40,723 nucleotides of DNA from Blattamonas nauphoetae (taxonomy: Eukaryota; Preaxostyla; Oxymonadida): assembly GCA_033064195.1 (NCBI GenBank), contig JARBJD010000499.1:1-40723 (forward strand), given 5' to 3'. The translations under genes and the position numbers were made by a program. Shown piece after piece: positions 1 to 11,610 of this stretch (position 1 is its first letter; each line of letters begins with the position of its first letter). The notes beneath the pieces are model-generated. The model was given only the letters and a program-made list of their open reading frames with translations, had not been told where the DNA came from and did not search any database.

Positions 1-1430
1 GCACTCAATCCGCTCCTCCTCTCTTTCCACCTCTTCCTTCTCGAAAACCTTTCTCACTCTGTTGTCTCTGCCCTCTTCTGAGAATAGGTAAGAAGAAATG
101 AAAATGATGAGAAATCAATAATAACAGGTGCTCCGGTGAGCGAAGTGCCATCACGTAAAATCCCAAATAATCCTTCATCCTTGTAATTGTTACTCGAAAG
201 TAACTGTGGTCATCTGGAAAGACCTCATGTCTAAAATGGAGATATATGAAGATATGAAAAACTCAAACTTGTGAAAGAATGGACGGTGTTTCTCTGATGA
301 ATTCAGAGTCGGTGTGACTATCCAAAGAAAGTGAAAAGAGTCATCCGAGGAGCGGATGGGTATTGTGAGGTGAGTGGAAACAAATTGGTAAGCACTCGAA
401 CTCGGAGTCGCAACAATTTTGCCGTGTTGCTCGGCGAAGAAAGAGTAACACACCCTCTTCTCTGAAAAAGAGGGTTTAATGAGACAAAAAGAAACCAAGG
501 ACGAACTGGTTCCGAAAATGTGGACCAGTGTCCGAAAATACAGTGACATGTGATTTGGTATGATATGAAGGAAGTGCAAACAAAGCGGAAAGACATTCTT
601 GAACAGAAACGGTGGTCGTGCGAAAGCACTGGTGATATAAATTGTGATGTGTTTTGTAATAACAGAATGTTGTGAGGTGAAACACGTAATACACAAATGA
701 GAAACTGAAACTTGAGAATAGAAATCATGACCAATTTGGGTGTTTGAGAGTGGCAAGTGCCAATTTTCTTTAAAATCCATCACGATAACTAAAGAGCTAT
801 CGTCGATGGATGAAGTGGAAATATTATTGTAAAACTTTCTTTGTGTTTCTGCTATTTTTGTGTTGTTCAATTGTTTTAATTCATTTTCTTCTTTTGTGTG
901 AGTTTTTGTTTTGTGATTTTAATGTTTCTTGTTTTTTGTAGATATTTCCCTCGCTCACAAATCGAGGCAAAGGTCTGTTCTTTTCTTTGGTTTTGTAGAA
1001 TTTTTTGTTTTGCTGCAAAATGAAGAATATGACATGTTTGTTTTCCCTGTTCAACGAGTTTGCGGTGTAAATCCTTCTTCGTTGATTCGAGAAGCCGGAT
1101 TTCAGAATTTCTGTTTTGAGTTGGGACACTATTGGTTGAAGGTGTATTCGGAATGGAAGCGGATGATGCTTGTGAAGGAGTGAGGAGGAAATTGATGTCC
1201 TCTTCGTTGATTGAATCAAGGATTGAATGTTCTATGAGATTAGGAAAAGAGAGAAATGAGAGAGAAGAGAGTTGGACTGTTTTTTTTCTCCTTTCGTGTC
1301 TGTCTGGCTTGATTTTCGCAGCTTGGCGATGTGTTTTCGTGAATTGCTTTCATTAACTCAGTATCTTCATGTATGTTAATTTTCTGAGGAAAAAAGTGAA
1401 AAACTATGAGCTAATAAACCTGCTTTGAAG
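1..1430. other. Poorly coding region with two weak open frames
   Basis: No recognisable gene. A 226-codon minus-strand frame (190-870) and a plus-strand frame (929-1183) are open, and the second follows a pyrimidine-rich stretch ending in TTTTTGTAG at about 941 that could be a splice acceptor. Neither has an ATG start or a motif I recognise. They may be remnants of a protein-coding gene or chance frames in T-rich DNA. Confidence 0.3.
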
Positions 1431-1433
1431 CTG

Positions 1434-1564
1434 GTCGACGTCGAGTGGGATTTCTTGCTCTCCCTGCGATTCTGTCGAATCGCGAGCGGGCATAATTGTA
1501 TGCCCCCTCCTCGACGTCGAACCCGGCAGCCTGGGTCTCGCCAAGTGATAACACTTGGGAGACA
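1434..1564. other. Cluster of four perfect hairpins, three inside an outer stem
   Basis: Seen directly: 1434-1446 pairs with 1511-1524 (13 bp, one bulged base) and encloses three hairpins: 1448-1465 (4 bp), 1467-1484 (7 bp, tetraloop) and 1489-1506 (7 bp, tetraloop). A fourth hairpin follows at 1536-1564: GTCTC and CCAAGTG pair with CACTTGG and GAGAC around an ATAA loop. The fold is a four-way junction plus a 3' hairpin. It could be a structured RNA on either strand or a palindrome-rich mobile fragment. No tRNA, 5S or Sm-site hallmark is visible. Confidence 0.6.
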
Positions 1565-1725
1565 CACTGCATCAATTTAACCTTATCGTCTTTGTTTCTC
1601 ATTTCACGATGTAAATGAGACAAAGACAAACAAAGTGAAGTGAATTTATCTAAAGAGAGAAAGAATGAGAGAAAAGTGAGACAAACTATTATAATAAGCC
1701 AGGACAATCTCCTGATTGGTATGAG

Positions 1726-1781
1726 TTCATGACGACTATCCAGAGCTTTGATGAGAGGTGCTGCTGGATAGTCGCCATGAA
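1726..1781. other. Long stem-loop
   Basis: The arms 1726-1743 and 1764-1781 are reverse complements over 18 bases with a single mismatch, separated by a 20-base loop. It lies 160 bases from the hairpin cluster at 1434-1564, so both may belong to one element. No flanking target duplication was found. Confidence 0.65.
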
Positions 1782-2103
1782 GCTTGACGAAGGTCATAAA
1801 TTGACTTCCCGTGCGTGCTGATAGTCGATTTTGGTTTCGCGGTATAAGTGTCCATGATTGAGATAAGAGATGATGGGAATGAAAATTGATGAGTTTTACG
1901 AGAATATATGTTGGGGACGAAAGAAGTACTGAAATCTATCTTCCATGGCCCACAAGTCTGTGTCATCACCTGGAAAGACATTCAACCAACCGAAGATTCG
2001 CTCCTCACATCACCCAACTTGTTCAAACTTCACCTCTCCCTTCTCCACACTCATCAACAAATGACAAGATTTTGCCCCGCTCGCCCTCCAATCGACCTGA
2101 CTA

Positions 2104-2679
2104 CTCCCTCCACCCATCACAAATTCACCTCCTTCCTCCCTCCACCCATCACAAATTCACCTCCTTCCTCCCTCCACCCCTCACAAATTCACCTCCTTCC
2201 TCCCTCCACCCCTCACAAATTCACCTCCTTCCTCCCTCCACCCATCACAAATTCACCTCCTTCCTCCCTCCACCCATCACAAATTCACCTCCTTCCTCCC
2301 TCCACCCCTCACAAATTCACCTCCTTCCTCCCTCCACCCATCACAAATTCACCTCCTTCCTCCCTCCACCCATCACAAATTCACCTCCTTCCTCCCTCCA
2401 CCCCTCACAAATTCACCTCCTTCCTCCCTCCACCCCTCACAAATTCACCTCCTTCCTCCCTCCACCCCTCACAAATTCACCTCCTTCCTCCCTCCACCCA
2501 TCACAAATTCACCTCCTTCCTCCCTCCACCCCTCACAAATTCACCTCCTTCCTCCCTCCACCCCTCACAAATTCACCTCCTTCCTCCCTCCACCCCTCAC
2601 AAATTCACCTCCTTCCTCCCTCCACCCATCACAAATTCACCTCCTTCCTCCCTCCACCCATCGCAAATTCACCTACTTC
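2104..2679 (+). repeat. 32-bp minisatellite, 18 copies
   Basis: A pyrimidine-rich 32-base unit (containing CACAAATTCACCTCCTTCCT) is repeated head to tail 18 times, the last copy being degenerate. Copies are almost identical. The main variation is one A/C site (cccAtc or cccCtc), nine copies of each. Because 32 is not a multiple of three, all three plus-strand frames are open and each would encode a 32-residue Pro/Ser-rich super-repeat. The near identity indicates recent unequal exchange or slippage. The long open frames across it are a by-product of the repeat, not evidence of a gene. Confidence 0.95.
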
Positions 2680-3513
2680 CACATTCCTCTACGAGAATCA
2701 ATCGCCCTCCACACTTGCCTGGCAGATTCTCCTATTTGTGAATTGAATATCACCTTCCACTCCCAAACAGGCAATCTCGACTCTATCGGACTCCACACTC
2801 TGCCAATTCCTCTCCAAGAATCGGAAATATTCGCATTCGAGCAGTCTTTTGACACATTTAAACATTGTCAGAAACCAATCACGCCTAGCGATTCAAAATA
2901 CCTTCAAACTCCTCGCCACACTCTCAACTGACTTTTGGATCGATCTCACCTCCTAAATAATTGACCAGATCTCTAATTCGCGTTTGTTATTTTCCTTCCT
3001 TTTCATTTTCACTCCATTTTCTTCGTTCAGAAGAAGAACCAGTGGAAGAACTCCTCATCTCACTCCATTCATCAATTTCACAAACAAAAACTCCCCCAAA
3101 AAGTCCTTTCAGCCATTCAAACAATCGCAATTCACCAAAGCGGCCCTTATTTGGACTCACAAACTCTCCGACACGCACAAACATCACTTGATCTTCTCGT
3201 CTTGATGTTCGAGTACTCTTTCGGCTTACAGACACAAAAAGTGGTAGAACTGCTCACATTCAAGACATTTGAGCTCCAACTCCTGTTTGAGTTAGTAGAC
3301 CAAGAACCATACCAAACCAACCCCATCTCTTCTTCCTTACTCTTTCTCAACCACTCGGAAGAAATTGTCAAACCATGTGGAGATGATAGCACTACCATCT
3401 CATTTATCGCTCAAATTCTAACTCTCGGCATCACAAGCTTCCTGTTCTTTCGTTCAGGCCTCACTCGGCCGTGTAGTGGTAGTGCTTCACTGGACTTGAC
3501 CCGAACCAGCTAA
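2680..3513 (+). pseudogene. Unidentified coding remnants downstream of the minisatellite
   Basis: Plus-strand frames read protein-like from the last repeat to 2931, again from about 3032 (after a pyrimidine-rich stretch ending TTCGTTCAG, a possible acceptor), and at 3151-3513, whose hydrophobic/acidic pattern resembles a helical repeat protein. The segments are in different frames and I cannot join them by convincing introns. They may be the 5' part of the gene at 3527-5103. No domain is recognised. Confidence 0.35.
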
Positions 3514-3526
3514 ATCTTACAAACAC

Positions 3527-5103
3527 TGATCTACTAAACAACAACTCATTCCTTTCCATCCTCCTCACCCAAATATCTCTACGGCCGACCTAGGCTCCAG
3601 ATTTCACGACACTTTTGGTCAGCCTGAGCAAGCTCCTAATGTTCACAGTTTTGCCTCTTTCTCTGGACTATTGTTCGAAAACCGATGGGAGGACTTCATC
3701 CGGGTGAACGAAGCGATCTTGGCTGTCGTCGAGCGAGTTCAACGAAGGACCAGACTTGATTGGTCGTAATTAGCCTTTCCACCGCTCATTCGAGCCGACA
3801 TCCTCTCTGAAGTCACCAGGACCCTTCTAAAAATGGTTGTAAAAAAGACAGAAGAACATACACACAAACTTGTGTCAACGGCTATCCAATCATCTCTTAC
3901 ACTCGATATCATCGCGGAGAAATATGAATCGCTCTACGTACTATCTGTTCCGCTTCTGCAACGATCTATTTCGTTCCTCCCGCACCTTTGGGCCGGATTC
4001 ACTTCACTTGTCGAAAGGGAACCCACAACTCTCCTCAGAAAATCCCAGCCAGACACCATCCCAATATGTCAATATACATCTCAATCAAATGGTTTGAATC
4101 CAATTCCCAATAACGAACCATCACTTGCACATATGACTCCATCTTCGTCTTCTGGGGCCAGTTCCCACACGATTCAATCAACATCGCCAACAACTCCACA
4201 AGCCTATTTTGACACTTCCACCAACAGTTAAACCATCGGAGCGCAATCAAAAGAAGCTTCATTAGAGATCGTAGACCTTGATTCTTCCTCACTTGATAAT
4301 GTTCAAAAGACCAACGAGCACCACCCCATTCCACGACATGTCCAACCCATCCGAATTGAACACTGTCCTGCCTCAACCAATGATCTCTCTTTTGAGCATC
4401 ATCTCCTCTTCAAAATATCAAATTGTATCGGGAAGAAACGAACAACTTGTTCTCCAATTAGGGTCGTCGAGGAAGGTGAACGGCCGAATATGAGACAAGA
4501 ATCATGACATACATGCGAAGTATCAGGCCTCGCACTCAAAGGATCGTTTAGAGCTGCACAATTCAGGCTGTTCTCTCCTTCCAGAATGTGTCAGTTCACT
4601 TTCTGATCTTCCCTCAAATTTAACTCGTCCATTTCACATCATTTCAAATTTTACTCCCTCATTTGGACCGTCTGAGGTAATCTTTGAGAATATTCGAAGA
4701 CATGGTGACTTTCTTTCGGAGAGAGACATCGACAACCAATTTGAAGAAAAGGAAGGAAAACCACACCAAAAAAGAGACATCTATGACAAAAAACTTGATA
4801 AAAAACATATTGCGCTGAGTATCAGAGTCTTTCAGCGACTTATAAAGTACAAGTTGGTCATGATGATCGTCCCGTCTCAAACTCATCCAAACATTTTTGT
4901 GGAACTCTGGTCTGCCGTCTTTCATGTTCTTTTCTAGCGTGCGAGGTGTTTCCATGGTTCTGAAGCGAATGCATGATGAGGATTGTGAGATTGCGGAAAG
5001 CACGAACGAAGCCGTTGAGAAATGGTTCTCACAAACAGTGAGTATCTGCATTGGATATCTGTTCAAACAGATCATTGAGAAAGAAAAGAAGGCACACATG
5101 TAG
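3527..5103 (+). pseudogene. Unidentified host gene broken by in-frame stops and a frame change
   Basis: One plus-strand frame runs from about 3527 to 4507 through two in-frame TAA codons (3767-3769 and 4229-4231) and reads protein-like on both sides of each. A second frame takes over around 4500-4590 and runs to a TAG at 4935-4937. The frame then slips by one base in a short T run near 4930 and continues to a TAG at 5101-5103. The C-terminal part is rich in Lys, Glu and aromatic residues and looks like a folded helical domain ending in KEKKAHM. I recognise no family. The T-run slip could be a sequencing error, but the TAA codons are substitutions. Confidence 0.55.
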
Positions 5104-6869
5104 GTTAAACGACAACAAACATCGAATCAAATCCTCCCTCGCTCATCACAGCAGTCACTCCTGAATATTGGAAAGTCCATCGATTACGGTGAACCAAAGT
5201 GCTGAAGAGATAGTAATAGCGATGAAAAAGGAGAAACAAACGTCCGATGATCATTATTGTCGATTGATCACTTTCCGGTTTGGACTGACAAGTTCAGCAT
5301 GTGTAATATGACGTCATTTTCTGACCATGAATCAAACCATGGACGACCAATCAAACAGAACGAAGTGTTATGGTTGTATGAAGTTGCTGGTGTATGCAAA
5401 ATAGTCGTTCTAGAATCGTTATCAGAACAGTGATTCATGGGATCGTTTTCGAACGGTCGTTGTTGGGTGCGCAACAAGTTGCTCCATCCCCGACGAGGTG
5501 CAATGTAGAGTAAACCCCATGTGGACCAACATAGTCGACAAGATTGATTCGATGCTTCGGTTTCGGATGACTGTTTGGTGATTGGTTCCCGGAACGAGAA
5601 CAATGATAGAGAACAAGTTCTACGGGGGATGATCACGGAACCAGATCTGGGTGGATGTGAAATGATGGGAGTGCAGGCCACATTCCATTTGTAAGAGATA
5701 AACGAGATTTATGTTTGAGATGGTCCAAAAGTCGAGAATGGGAAAGATAATCTGGTCACAATGGATCGTACAGGGACGCAAGGAATTGTGTGGAGAGAGG
5801 ACGGTTGACGATGTGACTATCAAAGACAGCCGTGTTGAGAACGACGAACCCAAAAGAGTAACCCACTTCAGGACGAGTGGAGGTGATCGCATACTCTGTT
5901 CGTCTGCGTCAGCAATCAGAGTATTCCAAACATCGAAGGAGAGTCCACGGAAATGAGTTGGAGTCATTCGAGAGAGGCACTTTCGACGCGTCATTTCAGA
6001 TGAAATCGGTCACTGCTTCTTCACATTCGATCCCAGTAATTGCGAGATGGAGTGACAATCGCAAACAACTGAGACACTTTAAGCTGGGTCTTTGTCCTTG
6101 TACTCCATCTGTTCGAATGTGTTTTCGAACTCTTCCGGAAACAGAGATTACATAATCCGTTTCCCAGATTGGACCACTCCTGTATCGGCTCTCATCCAGT
6201 CTCCGAGTGCAACGGTGAAGCTTCGGAGATGAACCCAGAGACGATCCATCCCATGAATGGAGAATCGACTAAATTAAGTCACAAGAACCATTCAGTTAGG
6301 GACAAACAAAGAATATCGGGAGGAATTGATTGTGTGAGGTCTGGATTGAATGCCACTATTGACACATTTGGAAAAAATGACGAAAACCGAAAAACAGAGG
6401 AATTAACATAAAATGACTCGAGTATCCACTTTAAGAAGAGTGCGCTGCATCACTGGCCAGGAAACGAGAAACGATTGGGAGACAGCCGAAAGAAGGGAGT
6501 TGGAGGACGGCAATGAGTGTTCGATTGATTTTTGTTTCGACGCCGTGTTATAAGTGTTGTTCAGCTGACGGCGACACGTGCTGTTTGATCCAGCTTCCCA
6601 AAAAGCGTGGAGATATCGCACAATTTTTGCTGTTCGGCCCATTCGGAGTGAAAGAGCGGGCGAGGCCTTCCAGCGAGTATCCGAGATTGTTGGAGAATGC
6701 GGGGCAGGTTTTCGATGTGGGCATGAAGCGAAGGAACATTGCACGTCCAAATGGGAGAAAGTAGCGATTGTGGCCAGTTGTGAAGTGAAAGATTGTGAGT
6801 TGTCCGTTTCGATCTCAGCATCTTTTCGAGAAAATGCGAAGCACATCATGTATGCAGATTGAATTCTCG
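5104..6869. other. No supportable gene; short decayed frames
   Basis: Several overlapping open frames of 60-160 codons exist on both strands (for example minus 5620-5994 and 6403-6876), none with an ATG plus a recognisable domain. The minus-strand segment 6561-6821 is the most protein-like and lies just downstream of the SPRY-like copy at 6870-7510, so it may be part of the same decayed gene. Nothing else is seen. Confidence 0.3.
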
Positions 6870-7510
6870 TTACCACACGAATTCTCTCATATCTGGTGCG
6901 ATTGGTGTTGGTCTTTGCTGTTCAGCGATTCTGTCAATTCTGAATGATGTGCCTTGCCCAAAAACGGAGAACTGGAAAAAAGAAAATGAAGAACGGTGTG
7001 CACACGCCGATTCTGACAGACCGTGGAAGGCCAGACACGAAACAGCGGCCACTTTCGCCATTCACGAAGAATTGGAGTGTTCGAGGATTTGAGTCCATCT
7101 CCACCTCCATCCGCACGCAATCCCCTTCCTTCAATTTGGAGTGGCAAAACGTGCTTTGAGACAGGTGGTACGTGGATGTCGAGTTCGATCGGAGAGATGA
7201 AAATGAGGGAAACACACTCCAAACTTCACACCCAATGGATTCACCCACTTCGGGGATCGGACTTGTTGTGTCGAGAACACCTATTCTTACAATTCCAGTG
7301 AAGACAGATGACGGCATGACCCATCGAAGAGAGGCCATCTGCCGTTCGAGTGATTGTAGTGCAATAAAATGCAAAGTGTGCAGCGTTCTTGAAGAATAGT
7401 GGATATAGAATGAGCAGTTGCGCAGGTGCACTTGCACTCAGGGTTTGTTTGGCGACGGCTGAATGCGATTCTGTCTTCGTTTTGTTCAGCGAGGATGATG
7501 AAATACCCAT
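6870..7510 (-). pseudogene. SPRY/B30.2-like domain gene, copy 1 (decayed)
   Basis: The minus strand encodes a beta-rich domain with TGIVRIGVLD, then KLKEGDCVRMEVEMDS, then LQFFVNGESG, typical of a SPRY-like fold used for protein-protein binding. A 34-base intron (6972-7005, donor GTGTGC, acceptor TTTTCCAG) restores the frame into FSVFGQGTSFRIDRI and a TAA at 6870-6872. The 5' half is found in another frame (ITRTADGLSSMGHAV, within 7241-7510), so at least one frame change separates it. Copy 2 at 8048-9425 has the same order of motifs and an intron at nearly the same site. Similar multicopy domains are, to my memory, abundant in oxymonads of the Blattamonas type. Confidence 0.65.
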
Positions 7511-8047
7511 TCCAGAATATGTTGTGAAGGGAGATATTTAACTCGGGGTGATGAATGTCTCGATCCAGTTCTGAAATCGGAAGAATAAACGCATGATCAA
7601 CCCAAACAAATCGTTGTACTTCGGTGAAGAGACAGGTATGGACGAAATTGTTCTCAGTATTCATTTGATAGACACCAATCGCAGGAATTCGGAAAGATGA
7701 TGGATGGGAGTGAATGAGTGATTGTGAACAAGAGTTGATGAAAAGTGAATTGAGAAGGGCATCGCTGGTGAGAATAACTTCCATATTGTGGGGGAATCTT
7801 CACAACAAATGAGCACAAGAGTAGTTTATGGTTGATGTGTGGGTGAAGAGCCGGCCAGTCGTTGATGTCCTCCAAGATGGACGCTATGTCAAGGCGATGC
7901 CTGCCCATCGCATGCTTGGTATTTTATCAATACTGTTGGCCTGTATGTGCTCCCAAATGTCCCTCCCACACTTCCGAGCAGCAATCCATAATTGACACTT
8001 CGTCCACGTGAGTGGTGTTCCACTCTTTTTGAGTCATTCGCACAATC
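7511..8047. other. Spacer between the two SPRY-like copies
   Basis: Overlapping minus-strand frames (7287-7784 and 7654-7908) contain fragments that may be the decayed N-terminal extension of copy 1, but no motif is secure. No RNA gene or repeat was seen. Confidence 0.3.
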
Positions 8048-9425
8048 CTATCTCTCACCATCCATGTCATCTCTGTCACCGAAATCAACAGAGAATGGAC
8101 ACACATGGCCGAACCACTGCAAGATCGGTCGAATCTGACGGGAGAGAAGAGAAACGAGAGATTGTTGTGTTGTTGTCTTGAAACTGCGGCAAATCACTCC
8201 ACCCGGATTGCCCAATCCAAGATCAAGCAAGTCCATCTCACTCTCTTGCAGTATCCTACACGGAAGACAAGTGTGGTCAAGTTCTGGCAAGTCAGATCTT
8301 GTTGTTTGTGTGTTGTCTGCTCCAATGTCGGATGTCTTCGAAAAATTACAGAAATCACCTCGACACTGAGTCATCCATCGTTCCCATTCGATTTCTTTCA
8401 TTTCCTGTGCGATTGGGGTTGGTCCTTGCTGTCGTTCGATTCTGTCAATTCTGAACGACGTTTCTTGCACAAAAACTGTGAACTTGAAAGAGAACAACAA
8501 CGAGAGAAGCAAACACTGATTCTGACAGATGGGGAAAGACCAGAAACATAAGACCGGCCAGCTTTCCCATTCATGAAGAATTGGACTGTTGGAGGTGTCG
8601 ATTCCATATCCACCTCCATCCGCACACAAGCTCCTTCCTTCAAATGTGAGTAGTTTAACGGCAGTCCAGTGACGCGACGGGTGGATGGGGTGTTGGAGTT
8701 GATTCGACCAGTCGATGAAGAGAGTGCGACAGAATCTGGAGACATGAGGAAAAGGGAGACAAACTCTTAATATTACATCCAATGATTTCATCCACTTCGG
8801 TGTCAGGTGTTGTTGTGTCGAGAAGACTAATGAAGATTTCTCCGGTGTAGGCTGACAACGATGAAGAAGAAAACGAGAAACAATCGGTTGCAGGAAGAGA
8901 GAGAATCGTCATAGTGACGGATACAATTCCCGTTGTGACAGGGTCTCCAATGAGAATCAAGCTGGTGTTGGTAGATCTTTTCAGAGTGATGGCACCTGCT
9001 GTACGAGTGACGATCGAGGAGCGCACGATGAAGTGGGAAGGAGCAGTGAAGAGTAGTGGAGGAAAGACCATGAGTTGGATCGGGAAATGAATAGTTCCTT
9101 TGAAACCAGATGGAATGTGAAGAATGTGGAGATACGAACTTTCAGAAACTTTCGAACCAGTTTCATCGGTGAACGATGATTGAAGAGAGGATTGGAAACT
9201 TGATACGAAGATGGATTTCGCTCGATGAAGCTCTGTTTGTTCTGGACAGGAAGATCATCACCGCTGCTACCACAGTCGAGTGGAAAGACTCTGAATAAAG
9301 CCAGAAGGCGATCTGGTTGAAGAGTGAACGATATAGTCGAAGAAGGAACAAGGTCGATAACGAAGTTCGCTTCTTGTTCTGATCGTTTCCATGTTGTGTC
9401 GTGTTTCTTTAAAAATCGGACAGCT
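8048..9425 (-). pseudogene. SPRY/B30.2-like domain gene, copy 2
   Basis: Reading leftward from about 9425: an N-terminal region (ISFTLQPDRLLALFRVFPLD), then a beta-rich domain with PSHFIVRSSIVTRT, TTGIVSVTMTILSLP, LKEGACVRMEVDMESTP and VQFFMNGKAGRSYVSG. A 41-base intron (8476-8516, donor GTGTTT, acceptor TTCACAG) joins to VQETSFRIDRIERQQGP. About 110 further residues end at 8048. At least two one-base frame changes interrupt the upstream half (near 9190 and within 8655-8745). Role inferred from fold only: a binding module, partner unknown. It is a tandem paralogue of the copy at 6870-7510. Confidence 0.65.
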
Positions 9426-9800
9426 CTGCCTTGATGGACTTCATCAAACAGGTGTTCAGCTTACACGAGGGCATCAAGCAAGTAGTGTATTCTCGATTTC
9501 CCTCAAACGATAATGTTGTGTTTTCATCGACATTTCGGAAAAACTCACGTTCTGACATGATTCTTCCATCTGCGTCGGAGTTTTTGGGTATAATAGAACG
9601 ATGTGGATACAATTCGTGTCGAGATTTTTCTTGTATCGTTGAGGATAGATCGATCATGCCCTTGACGCAGATGATTCTACATAAATCAAGGGGAGCATCC
9701 AAAATTACTATACGATACGTTTCTCCACTATATTCTACACACCATGTTGGACCAATGTTGAGTAGAAACGGATGGAACTCTCTGTAAGTACAGAATGGGA
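9409..9800 (-). CDS. Unassigned open frame downstream of the lipase
   Basis: A minus-strand frame of about 125 codons ends at TAA 9409-9411. It reads as a mixed alpha/beta protein (for example PFLLNIGPTWCVEYSGET) and lies immediately after a possible short intron (acceptor TGTACTTACAG at about 9785) that would connect it to the 3' end of the LCAT-like gene. Its stop overlaps the beginning of SPRY copy 2 inside a run of five T, so a one-base change there would fuse the two. It may be the lipase C-terminus, the N-terminus of the SPRY gene, or an independent exon. Confidence 0.4.
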
Positions 9801-9859
9801 AAAACAACAGGATTAAGGTGTGGTGGGTTAACAGAGACGGATAAACGTCGTCGGAAGGG

Positions 9860-11190
9860 TTGAGCAAGTTCTCATAATCCATTTCCGCAGCGGTTTCCGG
9901 CACAATGATGTCCAAAATACGGGCAATGGCGACAGCGTCTGTGATAATGCCCATGTGGTCACTGCCACAGTACGTGTGGAATTAGACAAGCGATGGGTCT
10001 CTCCACTTGTGGAGGACTGTGAAGGATGAGAAAAAAGTGGAAAATAAGGCGAGGGGAGGGAGAGCGAAAAGGATGGCAAGAAAGGGCACAGAACGAGAAT
10101 GAACGGATATGAGACACACCGCTAAGTGAAACATTCGAGACTGTGCCATCGTCATCCATGTAGTAATCAGAATGCGCGTCCGACCACCAGCGCGGATTGG
10201 TGGCGTTCAGAATCACACCAGCAGTGGTATTGACACCTAACGACGACGAAGAAGACCAGAAAAGAAGGAGACACGAATGACGGGCAGGAAAGGCACCAAA
10301 AACGGAAAAAGACGGAGAGAGTGTGTGAGTTGTAGGAACATGGATAAACACAGACCTATCGAGTACATCACGTGTGTCATCACCTTCGGCTGCACGAGAG
10401 GCTGGTCGGTGATGCTTCGAGTGCGTTGGATGGCTGTCTTCACACCGGCCTTGCCTGCCTGGTCGTATGTCCACGTCCAGTTCTTCAGTGTGATGTTGCA
10501 CATATTGTCGCCTTTGGAAGCTGAGAAGGGAGAGGTGGGAGATGGTGGGAGAAAGGAGGAGATGATAGAGGAGGGGAGGGGAGATGATTGTGGATGATGT
10601 GAAGATGGTTGAGAAAAGGGTTCATAAGATGAAGTATGAAGGGGAAAGCACACTTTTGAGCTGGCCAACGACACAGTCGTCGTCGAAGGTGTTCTTGTTG
10701 GGGATCATCCAGTGCAGACAGGCGCAATCCTGCGTCAGTGTGCTGATTGTGGATGCTCCTATCTGCGACGGAAAGATCAACAAAGAATGAACGAGTACAA
10801 CAGAAAAATGGTGTGAATCATCAATAATACCTAAAGAAGGCTCAGCTCTCCCAGTATCCCCATGAGAGCAGCCACTTTCTTGGAGACGCTGAACACCCAT
10901 ACGTCATTGGAGCACCACCGAAGGGAGCACCCGAAGTGATGACAGCAAAGATGTATGTGTCGATCCAGGACTGATCAACGACGCTGCAGGTCACAAAGCG
11001 ATGGGCGACAATGCCACCAGCACTGTGCCCTCAGAGCACGATCTTCTTGTTGTTGCTGCTGCGAGGAATGAGGAAGAGGGGGACACACGCACGGAAGGCT
11101 GTTTCGACAAGCGTTTTGAGATCCTCGTCATATGCAGAAGCGGCGTGGCCGAAGACGTTGACGAGTCGCCAGTCCTACGAACCATAACGA
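9860..11190 (-). pseudogene. LCAT/PDAT-family lipase or acyltransferase gene
   Basis: The minus strand carries the ordered hallmarks of the lecithin:cholesterol acyltransferase family (alpha/beta hydrolases acting on phospholipid ester bonds). These are DWRLVNVFG, the nucleophile elbow GHSAGG (11013-11030), SGAPFGG, SGDTG-like and LHWMIPN segments, then DDDGTVSN (catalytic Asp, about 10140-10160) and DHMGIITD with the catalytic His (about 9945-9964). Introns fit at about 10845-10770, 10660-10507, 10360-10240 and 10120-9965. A TGA (11031-11033) sits directly before GHSAGG and the frame slips once near 10925, so the gene is broken as written. Sequencing error cannot be excluded. The 5' end was not identified. 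Confidence 0.7.
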
Positions 11191-11610
11191 GCAGAGAAGA
11201 ATGAAAAGAATAAAAACGAAAGAAAGGGATAGAGGAAAGAAAAAATGAGTAAATATGCGAGAGAGAATAGGAAAAAGGTGACAAAAGGACTGAGAAACCG
11301 ACAAACTGAGATTGATGTGATATGATGAAATAGAGAGAATGGACTGTATCCAGGATACAGATGGCAAATTAATCCATGACAACACTGCAGTAGACAAACA
11401 GCGAAATCGCAAAACGCTCTTTTCAGAAAATCTCGGACATTACGGCACTATTATGGTTCGATCAGACAACTTTTCAGAGAAGAACGATCATGGAGATCAG
11501 AACATCAAGAATCTCAATTATAAAATAGACATCATCTTAATAAATGAACGACTTACAGATATTCCAACATTTTTTTGTCACTCGAACTTTTTACGTAGCA
11601 ATCTATGATG
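11191..11610. other. No recognisable gene
   Basis: AT-rich, purine-biased DNA 5' of the lipase gene. A 90-codon plus-strand frame (11339-11608) has an ATG but no motif. The lipase promoter and first exon are expected near its left edge but cannot be fixed. Confidence 0.3.

Noticed and set aside
1415-1564. U1 snRNA candidate on the plus strand
   Set aside because: The order of AAACCTG, junction, three hairpins and a last hairpin is U1-like and the 5' motif could pair with GTTT donors. However, there is no Sm site before the last hairpin, loop motifs for U1-70K and U1A are absent, and the enclosing stem is too long.
2104-2679. CRISPR-like array
   Set aside because: Units are contiguous with no unique spacers, and the surrounding genes are eukaryotic.
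1886-2746. Two overlapping 277-286-codon plus-strand frames
   Set aside because: Both are produced by the 32-bp minisatellite, which is stop-free in all plus-strand registers.
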